Under the pieces are notes generated by a model. That model was not told the DNA's origin and made no database searches. It saw only the letters and a list, made by a program, of their open reading frames with translations. A DNA stretch of 43,799 nt from Chloroflexota bacterium. GTDB taxonomy: Bacteria; Chloroflexota; Dehalococcoidia; JACVQG01; JAHKAY01. The DNA lies in the NCBI GenBank assembly GCA_018825785.1, contig JAHKAY010000054.1, positions 1 to 43,799 of the forward strand. The letters run 5' to 3'. Position 1 is the stretch's first letter. Each line of letters begins with the position of its first letter. This document shows positions 15,447 to 23,762 of this stretch, piece after piece. Made by a program: the position numbers and the translations under genes.

Positions 15447-15476
15447 AGTATATCAGCCCCCACTGGCAAGGGGCAA
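15447..15476 (-). promoter_or_regulatory. Promoter of tRNA-Glu
   Basis: Reverse strand: -35 TTGCCC (15476-15471), 18-base spacer, -10 TATACT (15452-15447). The expected start, near 15440, is within a base or two of the mature tRNA 5' end. Confidence 0.5.
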
Positions 15477-15544
15477 GAAAACAGTGAGAAGTGTTTGGCC
15501 CACGATGGGCCTCCCACGCCCTTGTTAAAAACTATGCCAAGTTC

Positions 15545-15553
15545 TGGTATAAT
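15545..15553 (+). promoter_or_regulatory. Extended -10 promoter of the small membrane protein gene
   Basis: TGG-TATAAT (extended -10, perfect hexamer). The 215 bases between the tRNA and this gene hold only the two promoters. A leader of about 95 bases would separate the start from ATG 15654; no riboswitch is recognised in it. Confidence 0.55.
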
Positions 15554-15653
15554 GCATGCCCGGCTGGCCAGGACTTCCGTCTATTGATTTAGGTGAGCCA
15601 TCCCTGTAGAATAGCCCAGATGAGAAGGGCAAGATGACAGACCGAGGAGGTGT

Positions 15654-16043
15654 ATGTTCTTAGAAGCTGCCAGGAACTTCCTTAGAGCACTGGGCTCCAG
15701 GAGGAAGAGAAGTCTCATTAGTCTCCCGGTATTCTGCGCTGGCATCGTCCTTGGATATCATGCCTTTCTAGCATGGTTGCTTTCCGGATTCATCATAGCT
15801 AAATACTTCGGTGGCAAAGCGACCGGTAAACGAGGCAGGATTCCCTCCATCGCTTTTCCTCTAAGGAAGCGCAAGGCCCACCTGCACCATTGGCTTATTT
15901 CTTCAGCGACGATGGGTCTCACGCTCTTGACAGGCACGTGGTTCTTGCCCGGGGACCTATTCTATGGATTTGGGGTTGGTATAGCATTCCAAGGTATTTA
16001 TTGTTATCAAGACTGGCACAAGATCTTGTTCCTCAACCAGTAA
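15654..16043 (+). CDS. Small integral membrane protein with HLHHW and YQDWH motifs
   Basis: 129 residues, GAGGAGG ahead of ATG 15654. Hydrophobic stretches at about 23-50, 80-97 and 101-116 predict three or four membrane helices; a basic loop (53-75) lies between. Striking polar motifs sit at membrane edges: H76-L-H78-H79-W80 and Y118-Q-D-W-H122. Clustered His and Asp suggest metal or haem binding, but I do not recognise the family and assign no function. Single gene with its own extended -10 promoter; the base composition is A+T-richer than neighbouring housekeeping genes. Confidence 0.7.
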   Translation: MFLEAARNFLRALGSRRKRSLISLPVFCAGIVLGYHAFLAWLLSGFIIAKYFGGKATGKRGRIPSIAFPLRKRKAHLHHWLISSATMGLTLLTGTWFLPGDLFYGFGVGIAFQGIYCYQDWHKILFLNQ

Positions 16044-16217
16044 CCCGGCGCGCTGTGCCAGAGCCAGCCCGGCATGGCCAGTTGAGGTCCACCAGCGGGC
16101 TGAAACAGTCTTATCCCGAAGGCAGCATGGTCCTGCAAGTACGCCCCTCAGTGCATTCAGCGGAAGAAGCACGGGCCGAATACGGGAAGCCGGAAAGGCG
16201 GGCCGCCAGGCCCCCTA

Positions 16218-16604
16218 CTAGGGGACTCTGGAGATGCGTCCGGCGCTGTCCCACTGATAGGGGCCGTACTTAGCGTAGCGCACCCTCAAGAAGGCGCCCG
16301 CCAAATCCCCATAGAGGTAGGCCGTCCCCACCGCATCTTCGTCAATATCACCCCCGCCGGCTGATGAGAAGTCAGAAACACCTCCCACCGGAGAAGGTTC
16401 TACGGTGGTAAAGCCGAAATAGGTGATAGCGGTATCCATGGAGGACTGGAGGGTATTCAGCTCCCAGTCGGCCCCCTCGTCCTCACCCGTGCCCACGAAC
16501 CGGGCCACATTGGGCACCACTATGGCGGCCAGGGCTGCCATAATCCCCACGACCACCAGAAGCTCAATGAGGGTGAAGCCCCTATTCATATTAGGTCTTT
16601 TCAT
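16218..16604 (-). CDS. Type IV pilin-like prepilin (pseudopilin)
   Basis: 128 residues with a class III prepilin leader: M-K-R-P-N-M-N-R8-G9 | F10-TLIE14-LLVVVGIMAALAAIVVPNV. Cleavage after Gly9 would leave N-methyl-Phe with Glu at +5. The N-terminal helix is followed by a short globular part rich in Gly/Asp ('GGGDIDEDAVGTAYLYGD') ending 'AGRISRVP', similar to small pseudopilin-type proteins of Chloroflexota. No pilus assembly ATPase or prepilin peptidase is nearby, so it is an orphan pilin used by machinery elsewhere. Confidence 0.88.
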   Translation of the reverse strand: MKRPNMNRGFTLIELLVVVGIMAALAAIVVPNVARFVGTGEDEGADWELNTLQSSMDTAITYFGFTTVEPSPVGGVSDFSSAGGGDIDEDAVGTAYLYGDLAGAFLRVRYAKYGPYQWDSAGRISRVP

Positions 16605-16642
16605 TTCCAGCCCCCTCTTGCAAGGACTCTCCCTTTACTGAG

Positions 16643-16671
16643 AATTTACTGCGTTCCTGGGCCTGGTTCAA
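16643..16671 (-). promoter_or_regulatory. Promoter of the prepilin gene
   Basis: Reverse strand: -35 TTGAAC (16671-16666), 17-base spacer, -10 TAAATT (16648-16643). Leader about 30 bases with a GA-rich ribosome site ahead of ATG 16604. The rest of the 190-base gap up to the MarC stop shows nothing recognisable. Confidence 0.5.
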
Positions 16672-16795
16672 TGCCTCTTTAGTACTACCTCCTCTGAGTA
16701 ATAAAGTACATCCTCTTCCCGGTAAGGAATGAGGAGCCATGTCCCAAAGCTCCTGGGTGTCAGACTTTCAGGGGGTATTTCTCGGGGCTTGAGCT

Positions 16796-17386
16796 TTACC
16801 CCAGCACCAGCTCAATCCCGCGGAAGATCATCCGCACCCCGATGGCGGCCAAGAGGAGGCTGGCCACCTTGGATACCGCCCTCAACCCCCCCCGGCCCAG
16901 AAAGCTGGCAATCGCGCTGGCCTGAAGGAAGATAAGCCAGGCCGCCGCCATGTTCAGGGCAAAGGCCAGGAGCACTAGGGGCAGGGAGTACTGGTCGCTC
17001 AAGAGGAAAAGGGTGGTGAGGGTAGCGGGTCCCACGGTGAGGGGCGTGCCAATAGGCACCACCGCCACCATCTCTTCCTTTGAGGGCTCGTCCACCATCT
17101 TGCCCATCACCAGGTCCCGGACGGAGAAGGCCAGGAGCAAAAGCCCCCCGGCCACCGCAAAATGGCCCACCGAGATTGCCAGGAGTCTGAGGATGGCCCG
17201 GCCCAGGAGGAGAAAAACCAGCCCCACAGCCGATGCGGTAAAGATGGCCACATTCACCAGGCGGAGGCGTTCCCTCCGCCCCATCCCCTCGGAGAGCCTG
17301 ATGACCGCCGGCAAGGTGCCCACGGCATCAATGGCCACAAATAGGGGGACAAAGCTCACGAGCAGGGAATCCCAGAACGCTGCCAC
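16796..17386 (-). CDS. MarC-family integral membrane protein
   Basis: 196 residues from GTG 17386 with six predicted membrane helices. Family signatures: 'FVPLFVAIDAVGTLPAVIRL' in helix 1, 'GHFAVAGGLLLLAFSVRDLV' and 'VVPIGTPLTVGPATLTTLFL' (the conserved P-x-x-x-P-L/GP-A-x-x-T motif). MarC/YhcE proteins were once thought to be antibiotic-resistance exporters but have no established transport substrate. Monocistronic; divergent from the deacetylase gene, with a 191-base shared upstream region. Confidence 0.9.
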   Translation of the reverse strand: MAAFWDSLLVSFVPLFVAIDAVGTLPAVIRLSEGMGRRERLRLVNVAIFTASAVGLVFLLLGRAILRLLAISVGHFAVAGGLLLLAFSVRDLVMGKMVDEPSKEEMVAVVPIGTPLTVGPATLTTLFLLSDQYSLPLVLLAFALNMAAAWLIFLQASAIASFLGRGGLRAVSKVASLLLAAIGVRMIFRGIELVLG

Positions 17387-17560
17387 AGCTTGCCTATCCT
17401 AAGCTCGGTGCCCCTGCCTGTCAATAAGAGGCTTGCTGGCGCAATACCCAGTTTTGACTTCGCCCCGTATTCTTTCCGGGGAGAGTCTGGCCCCTGCGAC
17501 CCACGCCAGATATGGAAGCCTTCCCTGGACGCTCCTGATGGCGAAACCGCCCCGGGCTTG

Positions 17561-17569
17561 TGGTATATT
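17561..17569 (+). promoter_or_regulatory. Extended -10 promoter, leaderless start of the deacetylase gene
   Basis: TGG-TATATT with the hexamer at 17564-17569, ending eight bases before ATG 17578. No Shine-Dalgarno sequence between; the bases are TATCCCCCG-like. Transcription should begin at or within two bases of the ATG. Confidence 0.55.
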
Positions 17570-17577
17570 ATCCCCCG

Positions 17578-18603
17578 ATGAAGGTCGGGCTGGTCTATGA
17601 CCCTATCTACCTGGAGCATGATACCGGAACCCATCCGGAGAACCCCCGCCGCTTGAAGGCGGTGATGGAACTCCTGAAAAAGGATGGGCTCCTTTCCCGG
17701 CTCCACATGCTCTCCCCCAGGAAGGCCACCACCGAGGAGCTGGCCCTGGCCCACTCCGCGGAGCACATCCAGCGGGTGGAGGCCACGGCCCGGAGAGGCG
17801 GGGGCTGGGCGGATGCGGACACCATGGTTTCCCCTCGTTCTTACGAGGTGGCCCTCTACGCCGCCGGAGGAGTCCTGCGGGGGCTGGAGGCGGTGATGGG
17901 CGGAGAGGTGGACTCGGCCTTCTGTCTGGTAAGGCCCCCCGGCCACCACGCCTCCTTCTGGCAGGGGGGCGGCTTCTGCCTCTTTAACAACCTGGCCATC
18001 GCGGCAAAGTATGCCCTCAACCACTGGGTCCAGAGGCTCCTCATCGTGGACTTTGATGTCCACCACGGCAACGGCACCCAGGACCTCTTCTACACTGACC
18101 CCAATGTCCTCTATTTTTCCACCCACCAGGTACCCCTCTACCCCGGCACCGGCTCCCTGGAGGAGAGGGGTGCCCGCGAGGGGGAGGGGATTACCATCAA
18201 TATCCCCCTACCCCCCGGCTGCGGGGATGAGGAGTTCCTCCGGGCCTTCCAGGAGGTCCTCCTGCCCGCCGCCAAACGCTTCGTGCCCGAGCTCATTCTG
18301 GTCTCCGCCGGCTACGATGCCCACTGGCGGGACCAAATTGCCGGCATGAACCTTTCGGTCAAGGGCTACGCCCGCATTGCCAAGTTGCTCAAGGATATGG
18401 CCCGGGACCTGTGCCAGGGGAAGCTCCTCTTCGCCCTGGAGGGGGGCTATGACCTGGAGGCCCTGGCCTCTTCGGTGGCTGCCACCCTGCGGGTGCTCCT
18501 GGGGGAAGAGGACCCCCCCGACCCCCTCGGCCCCCCTCCCAGCTACCAGCCCCCCTCTATATCTGCCCTGCTCCAGATAATCAAGGCCAGGAACGGGCTG
18601 TAG
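17578..18603 (+). CDS. Histone-deacetylase-superfamily hydrolase
   Basis: 341 residues from ATG 17578. The arginase/deacetylase fold signatures are complete: 'HPENPRRL' near the N-terminus, the catalytic His pair H123-H124 in 'PPGHHASF', zinc ligands D160 and H162 in 'DFDVHHGNGT', the third zinc ligand D247 in 'SAGYDAHWRD', and 'LEGGYDLEALASS' near the end. These enzymes remove acyl groups from lysines, polyamines or acetoin-utilisation enzymes. Length and motifs fit bacterial class II-like HDAC/AcuC homologues. Single gene; the substrate is not determinable. Confidence 0.92.
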   Translation: MKVGLVYDPIYLEHDTGTHPENPRRLKAVMELLKKDGLLSRLHMLSPRKATTEELALAHSAEHIQRVEATARRGGGWADADTMVSPRSYEVALYAAGGVLRGLEAVMGGEVDSAFCLVRPPGHHASFWQGGGFCLFNNLAIAAKYALNHWVQRLLIVDFDVHHGNGTQDLFYTDPNVLYFSTHQVPLYPGTGSLEERGAREGEGITINIPLPPGCGDEEFLRAFQEVLLPAAKRFVPELILVSAGYDAHWRDQIAGMNLSVKGYARIAKLLKDMARDLCQGKLLFALEGGYDLEALASSVAATLRVLLGEEDPPDPLGPPPSYQPPSISALLQIIKARNGL

Positions 18604-18609
18604 ACCAAC

Positions 18610-19485
18610 ATGGCAGGAACGATACTTGGCTACTATTTTGTTGCCTTTATCGACATAGTAGGTCAGCGCGACAGGCTTAAGCAGTTGGTTTCACTTCCGA
18701 AGAATGACGCCGAAAGGAAGGCTGTCGCAGGTATTCTCTCGGAGACGTCCGCGTATGTGAAGGACCTAAGAGGGCAGTTTGACACATTGTTCGAGATGGC
18801 CGCGAAGCCAACCGGTTTGCTCGACGGTCTCAAGCCCGAGCAGAGAGCGTGGGCAGAACAGCGCAAGCGGACAACCCTATGGCGTCGGGGCTTTTCCGAT
18901 TCATACTTCATGACGGTCCCTTGCTGGCATGAACAGTCCTGGGGCGCGCATACCCTTGCCATCTACGGTTCTTTGTTCAGTATTTGCGGCATGTTCATAT
19001 GGGCGTTGGCCAAGCGAAAGCCATTTCGAGGAGCAGTGGAAGTTGGGTTGGGAACGGAAATAGCCAAAGAGGAAGTCTACGGACCAGTGAACGTGCGAGT
19101 ATTTGAACTTGAAAAAAATGCAGGATGCCCCCGTATCATAATTGGCAAAGGCCTGCTGGATCATCTCGACGACCTGGAGAAGAGATGTTCAGATAGTTTG
19201 GAAGGTAGGCATACAAAACACAGCATCCAAGATTGCAGAAACCTAGTCACAACGGACTATACAGATACGCTCATCCTCGACCCCATGGGTGAAGGTGTGA
19301 AAGCAGTTCCCGGAGCGGTTGCTCCAGAGATGGTCGAACGAGCCTACAGATTCGTCGTCAGCGAAGAGCAATCCTTTGGTAAGTCTGGCAAGGAGCCTGA
19401 CGAGAAGCTTCACCGCTATTATGGAGACCTTCGCAAATACTGTGAATCAAGACTCGGTCTGTGGAACCTGCGCGCTATCCAGTAG
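18610..19485 (+). CDS. Orphan protein with nucleotide-cyclase-like pattern
   Basis: 291 residues, ATG 18610, six bases after the deacetylase stop, yet clearly A+T-richer and with different codon choice, so probably acquired. The order of elements recalls the class III adenylate/guanylate cyclase fold: strand 'YYFVAFIDIVG' with D15 where the first metal Asp sits, 'GFSDSYFMTVP' with D97 as possible second Asp, a long helix ending 'FRGAVEVGLG' (cyclase R-x-G-I-x-x-G analogue), then 'VYGPVNVRVFELE' like the cyclase G-x-x-V-N motif. Canonical GD and substrate-binding Lys/Asp pairs cannot be confirmed. Could be an active cyclase, a degenerate domain, or unrelated. No partner effector gene follows. 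Confidence 0.55.
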   Translation: MAGTILGYYFVAFIDIVGQRDRLKQLVSLPKNDAERKAVAGILSETSAYVKDLRGQFDTLFEMAAKPTGLLDGLKPEQRAWAEQRKRTTLWRRGFSDSYFMTVPCWHEQSWGAHTLAIYGSLFSICGMFIWALAKRKPFRGAVEVGLGTEIAKEEVYGPVNVRVFELEKNAGCPRIIIGKGLLDHLDDLEKRCSDSLEGRHTKHSIQDCRNLVTTDYTDTLILDPMGEGVKAVPGAVAPEMVERAYRFVVSEEQSFGKSGKEPDEKLHRYYGDLRKYCESRLGLWNLRAIQ

Positions 19486-19521
19486 TGCGAACCGCGTTGT
19501 CGCCTGGACGTGTGTCCTCCT

Positions 19522-20649
19522 CTACCCCACGAAGCGGCAGAAGACCTGGTTGGCGAGGAGGCGGCCGCGGGGGGTGAGGCGCAGATGGCCTTCCCTTTCT
19601 TCCAGGAGGCCCAGGCCCACAAGCTCCTCTATCTGCGGGCCGAAGAATGACCGGGGCGGCCCGCCAAAGCGCCGGGCGAAGGCCCCGCCCTCTATCCCCT
19701 CTATTAGTCTGAGCCCCAGGAACATGGCCTCCGCCCTCTCCATCTCCGGGCCCATCTCCTCGCTTTCCGCAACGGGGGACTCCCCCGCCTCCACCTTCTG
19801 GATATATTCCTCTATTGAGGAGACCCGGGCGGAGCGGACGCCCATCAAGTAGGAGTGTGCCCCCGCCCCCAGGCCCAGGTAGGGGCCACCCTCCCAGTAG
19901 ATGATGTTATGGACGCACTCCCTCCCCGGCCTTGCCCAGTTGGAAAGCTCATAGTGCCGGTAGCCGGCCTCGTCAAGAAGCGCTTCTGCCAGGAGATACA
20001 TGTCCGCCTGCTGGTCGGGGTCGGGGGCAGGGAGGTCCCCCAGGGAGACCGCCTTCTCCAGGGGGGTCGCCTCCTCCAGGCTCAAGGCATAGAGGGAGAG
20101 GTGCTCCGGCCCCAGCGCCAGGGCCGACTCCAGGCTGTGCCGGAAGGCCCCAAGCCCCTGCCCGGGGAGGCCGTAGATAAGGTCCAGGCTGATATTCCCC
20201 AGCCCAGCCTCGCGGGCCTGGGCGAAGGTGCGGGCTGTATCCCCGGCCCGGTGCCTCCTGCCCAGGAGCCTCAGCTCCCCGTCATCAAAGCTCTGTGCCC
20301 CCAGGCTGAGGCGGTTCACCCCCAGCCCCAGCAGGGCTTTGAAGTAGTCCAGCCCCCCGTCCGCCGGGTTGGCCTCCAGGGTTATCTCCGCCCCGGGAAG
20401 GACCCGAGAACTCCCCTCAAACGCCTTGAGAAAGCCCCCGATTTCCTCCGCCTTCAGAAGGCTGGGGGTGCCGCCCCCGAAAAAGATAGTCTTTGCCACC
20501 AGCCCCTTTCCCCGGAAGCCCTCTATCTCCCGGACGAGGGCCTTTAGATAGGCGGGGATGAGGTGGTCTTTCCCTGCCCAGGTAACGAAGTCGCAGTATC
20601 GGCAGCGGGAGGCGCAGAATGGGATGTGTAAGTAGAGGCCCAGGGTCAC
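19522..20649 (-). CDS. hemW: Radical SAM heme chaperone HemW
   Basis: 375 residues, GTG 20649 overlapping the transporter stop (GTGA). The radical SAM cysteine triplet is C12-x3-C16-x2-C19 ('PFCASRCRYCDF'), followed by 'FFGGGTPSLL', 'TLEANPAD', 'NRLSLGAQSFDD', 'SLDLIYGLPGQ' and 'LSLYALSLEE'. Proteins of this length with these motifs are HemW, which inserts heme into apoproteins, and are often annotated as oxygen-independent coproporphyrinogen oxidase (HemN), which is longer (about 450). The C-terminal winged domain ends 'LTPRGRLLANQVFCRFVG'. Last gene of the def-to-hemW operon. Confidence 0.93.
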   Translation of the reverse strand: MTLGLYLHIPFCASRCRYCDFVTWAGKDHLIPAYLKALVREIEGFRGKGLVAKTIFFGGGTPSLLKAEEIGGFLKAFEGSSRVLPGAEITLEANPADGGLDYFKALLGLGVNRLSLGAQSFDDGELRLLGRRHRAGDTARTFAQAREAGLGNISLDLIYGLPGQGLGAFRHSLESALALGPEHLSLYALSLEEATPLEKAVSLGDLPAPDPDQQADMYLLAEALLDEAGYRHYELSNWARPGRECVHNIIYWEGGPYLGLGAGAHSYLMGVRSARVSSIEEYIQKVEAGESPVAESEEMGPEMERAEAMFLGLRLIEGIEGGAFARRFGGPPRSFFGPQIEELVGLGLLEEREGHLRLTPRGRLLANQVFCRFVG

Positions 20650-21539
20650 GGGGAGCCGGTCTGGACGCGGGGCGGGGGGGGCTCTTCCAGGGGCGGCTCG
20701 CAGTGGATAATCACCGAGGTGTCGGGCAAACGCGCCTGGATATCAGCTTCCAGGTGGTCGCACAGCCGGTGGGCTTCTTCCAGGCTCATCCTCCCCGACA
20801 GGACCAGATGTAGCTCCACGTGGTGAGTCTTGCCCGAGTGGCGCGTGCGCAGCTGGTGGAAGTCAATGAACTCCTGGTAATGCTCGACGATTGTCTGGGT
20901 AATGACCCTCTCCTCCTCGGCGGGCAAGCGAGCGTCAACCAGGCCAGGGAAGGACTTCCTACCCACCTCCCAGGCTGACTTGAGGATGAGGACGGCTACT
21001 CCCAGGGCAATCAGCGGGTCCAGGAGCTCAAAGCCCGTGAGTCGGACGGCCCCGAGCCCGACCACCACCCCCAGCGAGGTATAGATATCGGCAGTGAGGT
21101 GGCGGGCATCGGCCTCAAGGGCCAGGGAATCGTGCTGGCGAGCCATGCGGTAGAGGAAGCGGGAGACCACCAGATTTGTCAGCACGGAGAAGAGCATCAC
21201 TCCCATCCCCACCTCCAGGAACTGCAACTGCGCCCCTCTCAGGAGCCTCTGCACCGCCTCGTAGATGACCCACCCTGCCCCCACCAGGATGAGCAGCCCT
21301 TCCACGAAGGCGGCGACGTTCTCGGCCTTGCCGTGACCGAAGGGATGGCCCGAGTCCGGTGGCTGGTAGGCAAACCGCAGGCCAAAGAAGGCCACCAGGG
21401 CCGCCATGAGGTCCAGCAGACTATTCGCCGCCCCCGCAAGGATGGCCACCGAGCCCGTGACCAGCCCCGCCGTAAGCTCAATGCCAATGACAAAGGCGTT
21501 GGACAGGACGGATAGGCCGGCTGCCCGGGCAGGGGTCAT
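20646..21539 (-). CDS. Cation diffusion facilitator (CDF) metal exporter
   Basis: 297 residues with six predicted membrane helices and a cytoplasmic C-terminal domain with 'SGKTHHVELHLVLSG' and 'HCEPPLEEPPPP'. Family motifs: 'HPFGHGKAEN' after helix 2, 'DARHLTADIYTSLGV' in helix 5 (H-x-x-x-D). In helix 2 the metal site reads 'AANSLLDL', so the first Asp of D-x-x-x-D is Asn, a change also found in some manganese-type CDFs. CDFs export Zn, Fe, Mn, Co or Cd by proton exchange; the ion cannot be fixed here. The stop overlaps the hemW start. Confidence 0.9.
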   Translation of the reverse strand: MTPARAAGLSVLSNAFVIGIELTAGLVTGSVAILAGAANSLLDLMAALVAFFGLRFAYQPPDSGHPFGHGKAENVAAFVEGLLILVGAGWVIYEAVQRLLRGAQLQFLEVGMGVMLFSVLTNLVVSRFLYRMARQHDSLALEADARHLTADIYTSLGVVVGLGAVRLTGFELLDPLIALGVAVLILKSAWEVGRKSFPGLVDARLPAEEERVITQTIVEHYQEFIDFHQLRTRHSGKTHHVELHLVLSGRMSLEEAHRLCDHLEADIQARLPDTSVIIHCEPPLEEPPPPRVQTGSP

Positions 21540-21540
21540 A

Positions 21541-22428
21541 CTACCTGCGGGTCGGCCAGCGGCGCTCCCAGGCCACCAGGAGCTGGCTGGCCAAGAGCAG
21601 GGAGCTGTAGGTCCCCACCACCACCCCGATGAGCAGGGCCAGCATGAAGAAACGGATGGTCACCCCGCCCAGGAGCAGAATGGCCAGGATGGTCAGGACA
21701 ACCGTGATAATGGTATTTAGCTGCCGGCCCACGGTATCCAGAAGGCTGCGGTTCACCACTGCCTCAAAGTCCTTGCTTATCCCCCTCTTCATATTCTCCC
21801 GGATGCGGTCAAATACCACCACCATGTTGTTATCGCTGTAGCCGAGGACGGAGAGGACGGCGGTGATAAACAGCGCGTCAACCTGGACGCCGAAGAAGCG
21901 CCCCAGGAAGGCAAAGGCTCCCAGGACAATGAGCACGTCGTGCAGAAGGGCCACTACGGCGCAGGCACCCCAGCGCAAGGGGCTGGGCATCTTGCGGAAG
22001 GCCCACGCGATGTAAAGCAGGATGCCCGCTACGGCCGCCGCCACCGCAATGGCTGCGTTCCGCCTTACCTCCTGGGCGACGACCGGCGAGACCAGATAGA
22101 AGTCCAGCACCGTTAGCTCGCCAAACCGGTCTCTAAGCCCAGCCTCCAGCTGGGCCTTTTCTTCCTGGTCTATCGCCCTCAACCTCAGCAGGAAGTCCCC
22201 CTTCCCGGTCTTCTGGATAACGGCCTCGGGGTGGCCAATCTCTCCCAGGGCCGACCGCAGGTCGGCCTGCTCCACCACATCTTGAAAGCGGACGGTCATG
22301 GTGGAGCCAGCGGTGAACTCAATCCCCCAGTGCAGGCCGGGTGGGAGGAGGAGGAAGAAGAGGCTAAAGGCGGCCAGGACTCCCGAGATGAGGAAGTACC
22401 ATTTGCGGCCCCGGGCTAGGTTGAACAT
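21541..22428 (-). CDS. secF: Protein translocase subunit SecF
   Basis: 295 residues, ATG one base after the secD stop. One N-terminal helix ('WYFLISGVLAAFSLFFLLL'), a periplasmic P1 domain containing 'GIEFTAGSTMTVRF', and five C-terminal helices with 'VVAQEVRRNAAIAVAAAVAG' and the signature 'LGYSDNNMVVVFDRIREN' and 'LLDTVGRQLNTIITVVLTIL'. With SecD it uses the proton gradient to finish protein export at the SecYEG channel. Normal length. Confidence 0.96.
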   Translation of the reverse strand: MFNLARGRKWYFLISGVLAAFSLFFLLLPPGLHWGIEFTAGSTMTVRFQDVVEQADLRSALGEIGHPEAVIQKTGKGDFLLRLRAIDQEEKAQLEAGLRDRFGELTVLDFYLVSPVVAQEVRRNAAIAVAAAVAGILLYIAWAFRKMPSPLRWGACAVVALLHDVLIVLGAFAFLGRFFGVQVDALFITAVLSVLGYSDNNMVVVFDRIRENMKRGISKDFEAVVNRSLLDTVGRQLNTIITVVLTILAILLLGGVTIRFFMLALLIGVVVGTYSSLLLASQLLVAWERRWPTRR

Positions 22429-22429
22429 C

Positions 22430-23758
22430 CTAAATCCTGTAGAGGGCCGTCTGGTCGGCCCCGGCGCCCAGTGCCAGGCCGAACAGACGCCGCGTTACCG
22501 TAACGGCGGTGAACATGCTCACCGCTACCCCCAGGAACAGGGTAACGGCAAAGCCCATCACCTGGCCAGCGGCAAACTGGCTGCCAAACCAGTAGAGGAC
22601 AACACAGGCAATAAAGGTGGTGATATTGCTATCCCGGATGGCGGTCCAGGCCCGGGAGAAACCCCTATCTATGGCCCCCCGCAGGGGCACACCCCCCCGC
22701 AGTTCCTCCTTCATCCTCTCAAAGATGAGGATGTTGGCATCCACCGCCATGCCCAGGGAGACGATAAAGCCAGCGATGCCCGCCAGGGTGAGGGTAACGG
22801 GGAGGAGTTTGAAAATGGCCAGGAGTAATGCCCCGTAATAGAGCAGGGCCAGAGAAGCCAGGAGGCCGGGAAGGCGGTAATACAGGATGAGGAAGAGCAT
22901 CACCAGCCCCAGCCCCACCACTCCGGCCTGGAGGCTTCTCTTCAGGGAATCGGCCCCCAGAAAGGCATCCACATCCTCCTGCTGGACCACCTTCAGGGGG
23001 ATAGGCAGGGCACCGGCGTTGAGCTGGATGGCCAGAAGGCGGGCCTCATCCAGTTTGATCCCCTCTATTATCCCCTTGTCCTCGATGACCGCCCTCACGA
23101 CGGGGTCGGAGACAAGCTCGTTGTCCAGGAAGATGCCCAGGGGCATGTTGAGGAGCTCTGTGGTTATCTGTTTGAAGAGCTGGGCCCCCTCGGCGTTCCA
23201 TTCAAAATGGACGATGGGCTGGTTGGTAGTGGGGGTCAACTCTACAAAGCTGTTGGGCTTGAGAAAGGCCCCGGTGAGGTGGACATCTTTGTCGTCCATG
23301 GTCCCCGTGGCCGGGACCCACACCGGCTCCCCCAACTCATCCAGCACCACCTGGCCTGTCTCATCCAGCTTCTGCTTGCGGAAGTCCAGCTTGGCAGTCT
23401 GGCCGATGAGCTTGATGGCCTGGCCCACATCTTTCACCCCGGGGAGCTGGACGATAACGCGGTTGCCCGCCGGCTGGCGCTGGACTGTGGCCTCAGCCAC
23501 GCCAAAGGCGTTGGTTCGCCGCTCTATGATTTTCATGGCCCCATCCATTGCCTCCCCCGGGTCCTGGCCAGGTGCAAGCTGGGTGAGGTCGGCCTCCAGC
23601 ACCACGTGGGTCCCTCCAGCCAGGTCCAGGCCAAGCTTCATTCCGAGGTCCTTGGTCCCCCCTCGCTCAAAACCCCCAATCTTGATAGTGGGGGTGAGCA
23701 GGGCCCAGACTGAAAAGAGGATGAGGAGCAGGACGAAAATATTGGTGGCAGTCTTCAT
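22430..23758 (-). CDS. secD: Protein translocase subunit SecD
   Basis: 442 residues, ATG 23758, four bases after the cca stop. The N-terminal helix is followed by 'DLGMKLGLDLAGGTHVVLEAD' (conserved D1 motif), the periplasmic P1 head with 'ERRTNAFGVAEATVQRQ' and 'RVIVQLPGVKDVGQA', and C-terminal helices 'LGMAVDANILIFERMKEELR' and 'GFSRAWTAIRDSNITT'. Length is within the short SecD group (about 400-500) that lacks the long proteobacterial periplasmic insert. Works with SecF in the membrane. Confidence 0.96.
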   Translation of the reverse strand: MKTATNIFVLLLILFSVWALLTPTIKIGGFERGGTKDLGMKLGLDLAGGTHVVLEADLTQLAPGQDPGEAMDGAMKIIERRTNAFGVAEATVQRQPAGNRVIVQLPGVKDVGQAIKLIGQTAKLDFRKQKLDETGQVVLDELGEPVWVPATGTMDDKDVHLTGAFLKPNSFVELTPTTNQPIVHFEWNAEGAQLFKQITTELLNMPLGIFLDNELVSDPVVRAVIEDKGIIEGIKLDEARLLAIQLNAGALPIPLKVVQQEDVDAFLGADSLKRSLQAGVVGLGLVMLFLILYYRLPGLLASLALLYYGALLLAIFKLLPVTLTLAGIAGFIVSLGMAVDANILIFERMKEELRGGVPLRGAIDRGFSRAWTAIRDSNITTFIACVVLYWFGSQFAAGQVMGFAVTLFLGVAVSMFTAVTVTRRLFGLALGAGADQTALYRI

Positions 23759-23762
23759 TTTC

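Noticed and set aside
15957-16172. 71-residue minus-strand frame between the membrane protein and the prepilin
   Set aside because: Mostly antisense to the membrane protein, with no ribosome site or recognisable domain. The 174-base gap itself shows nothing else.
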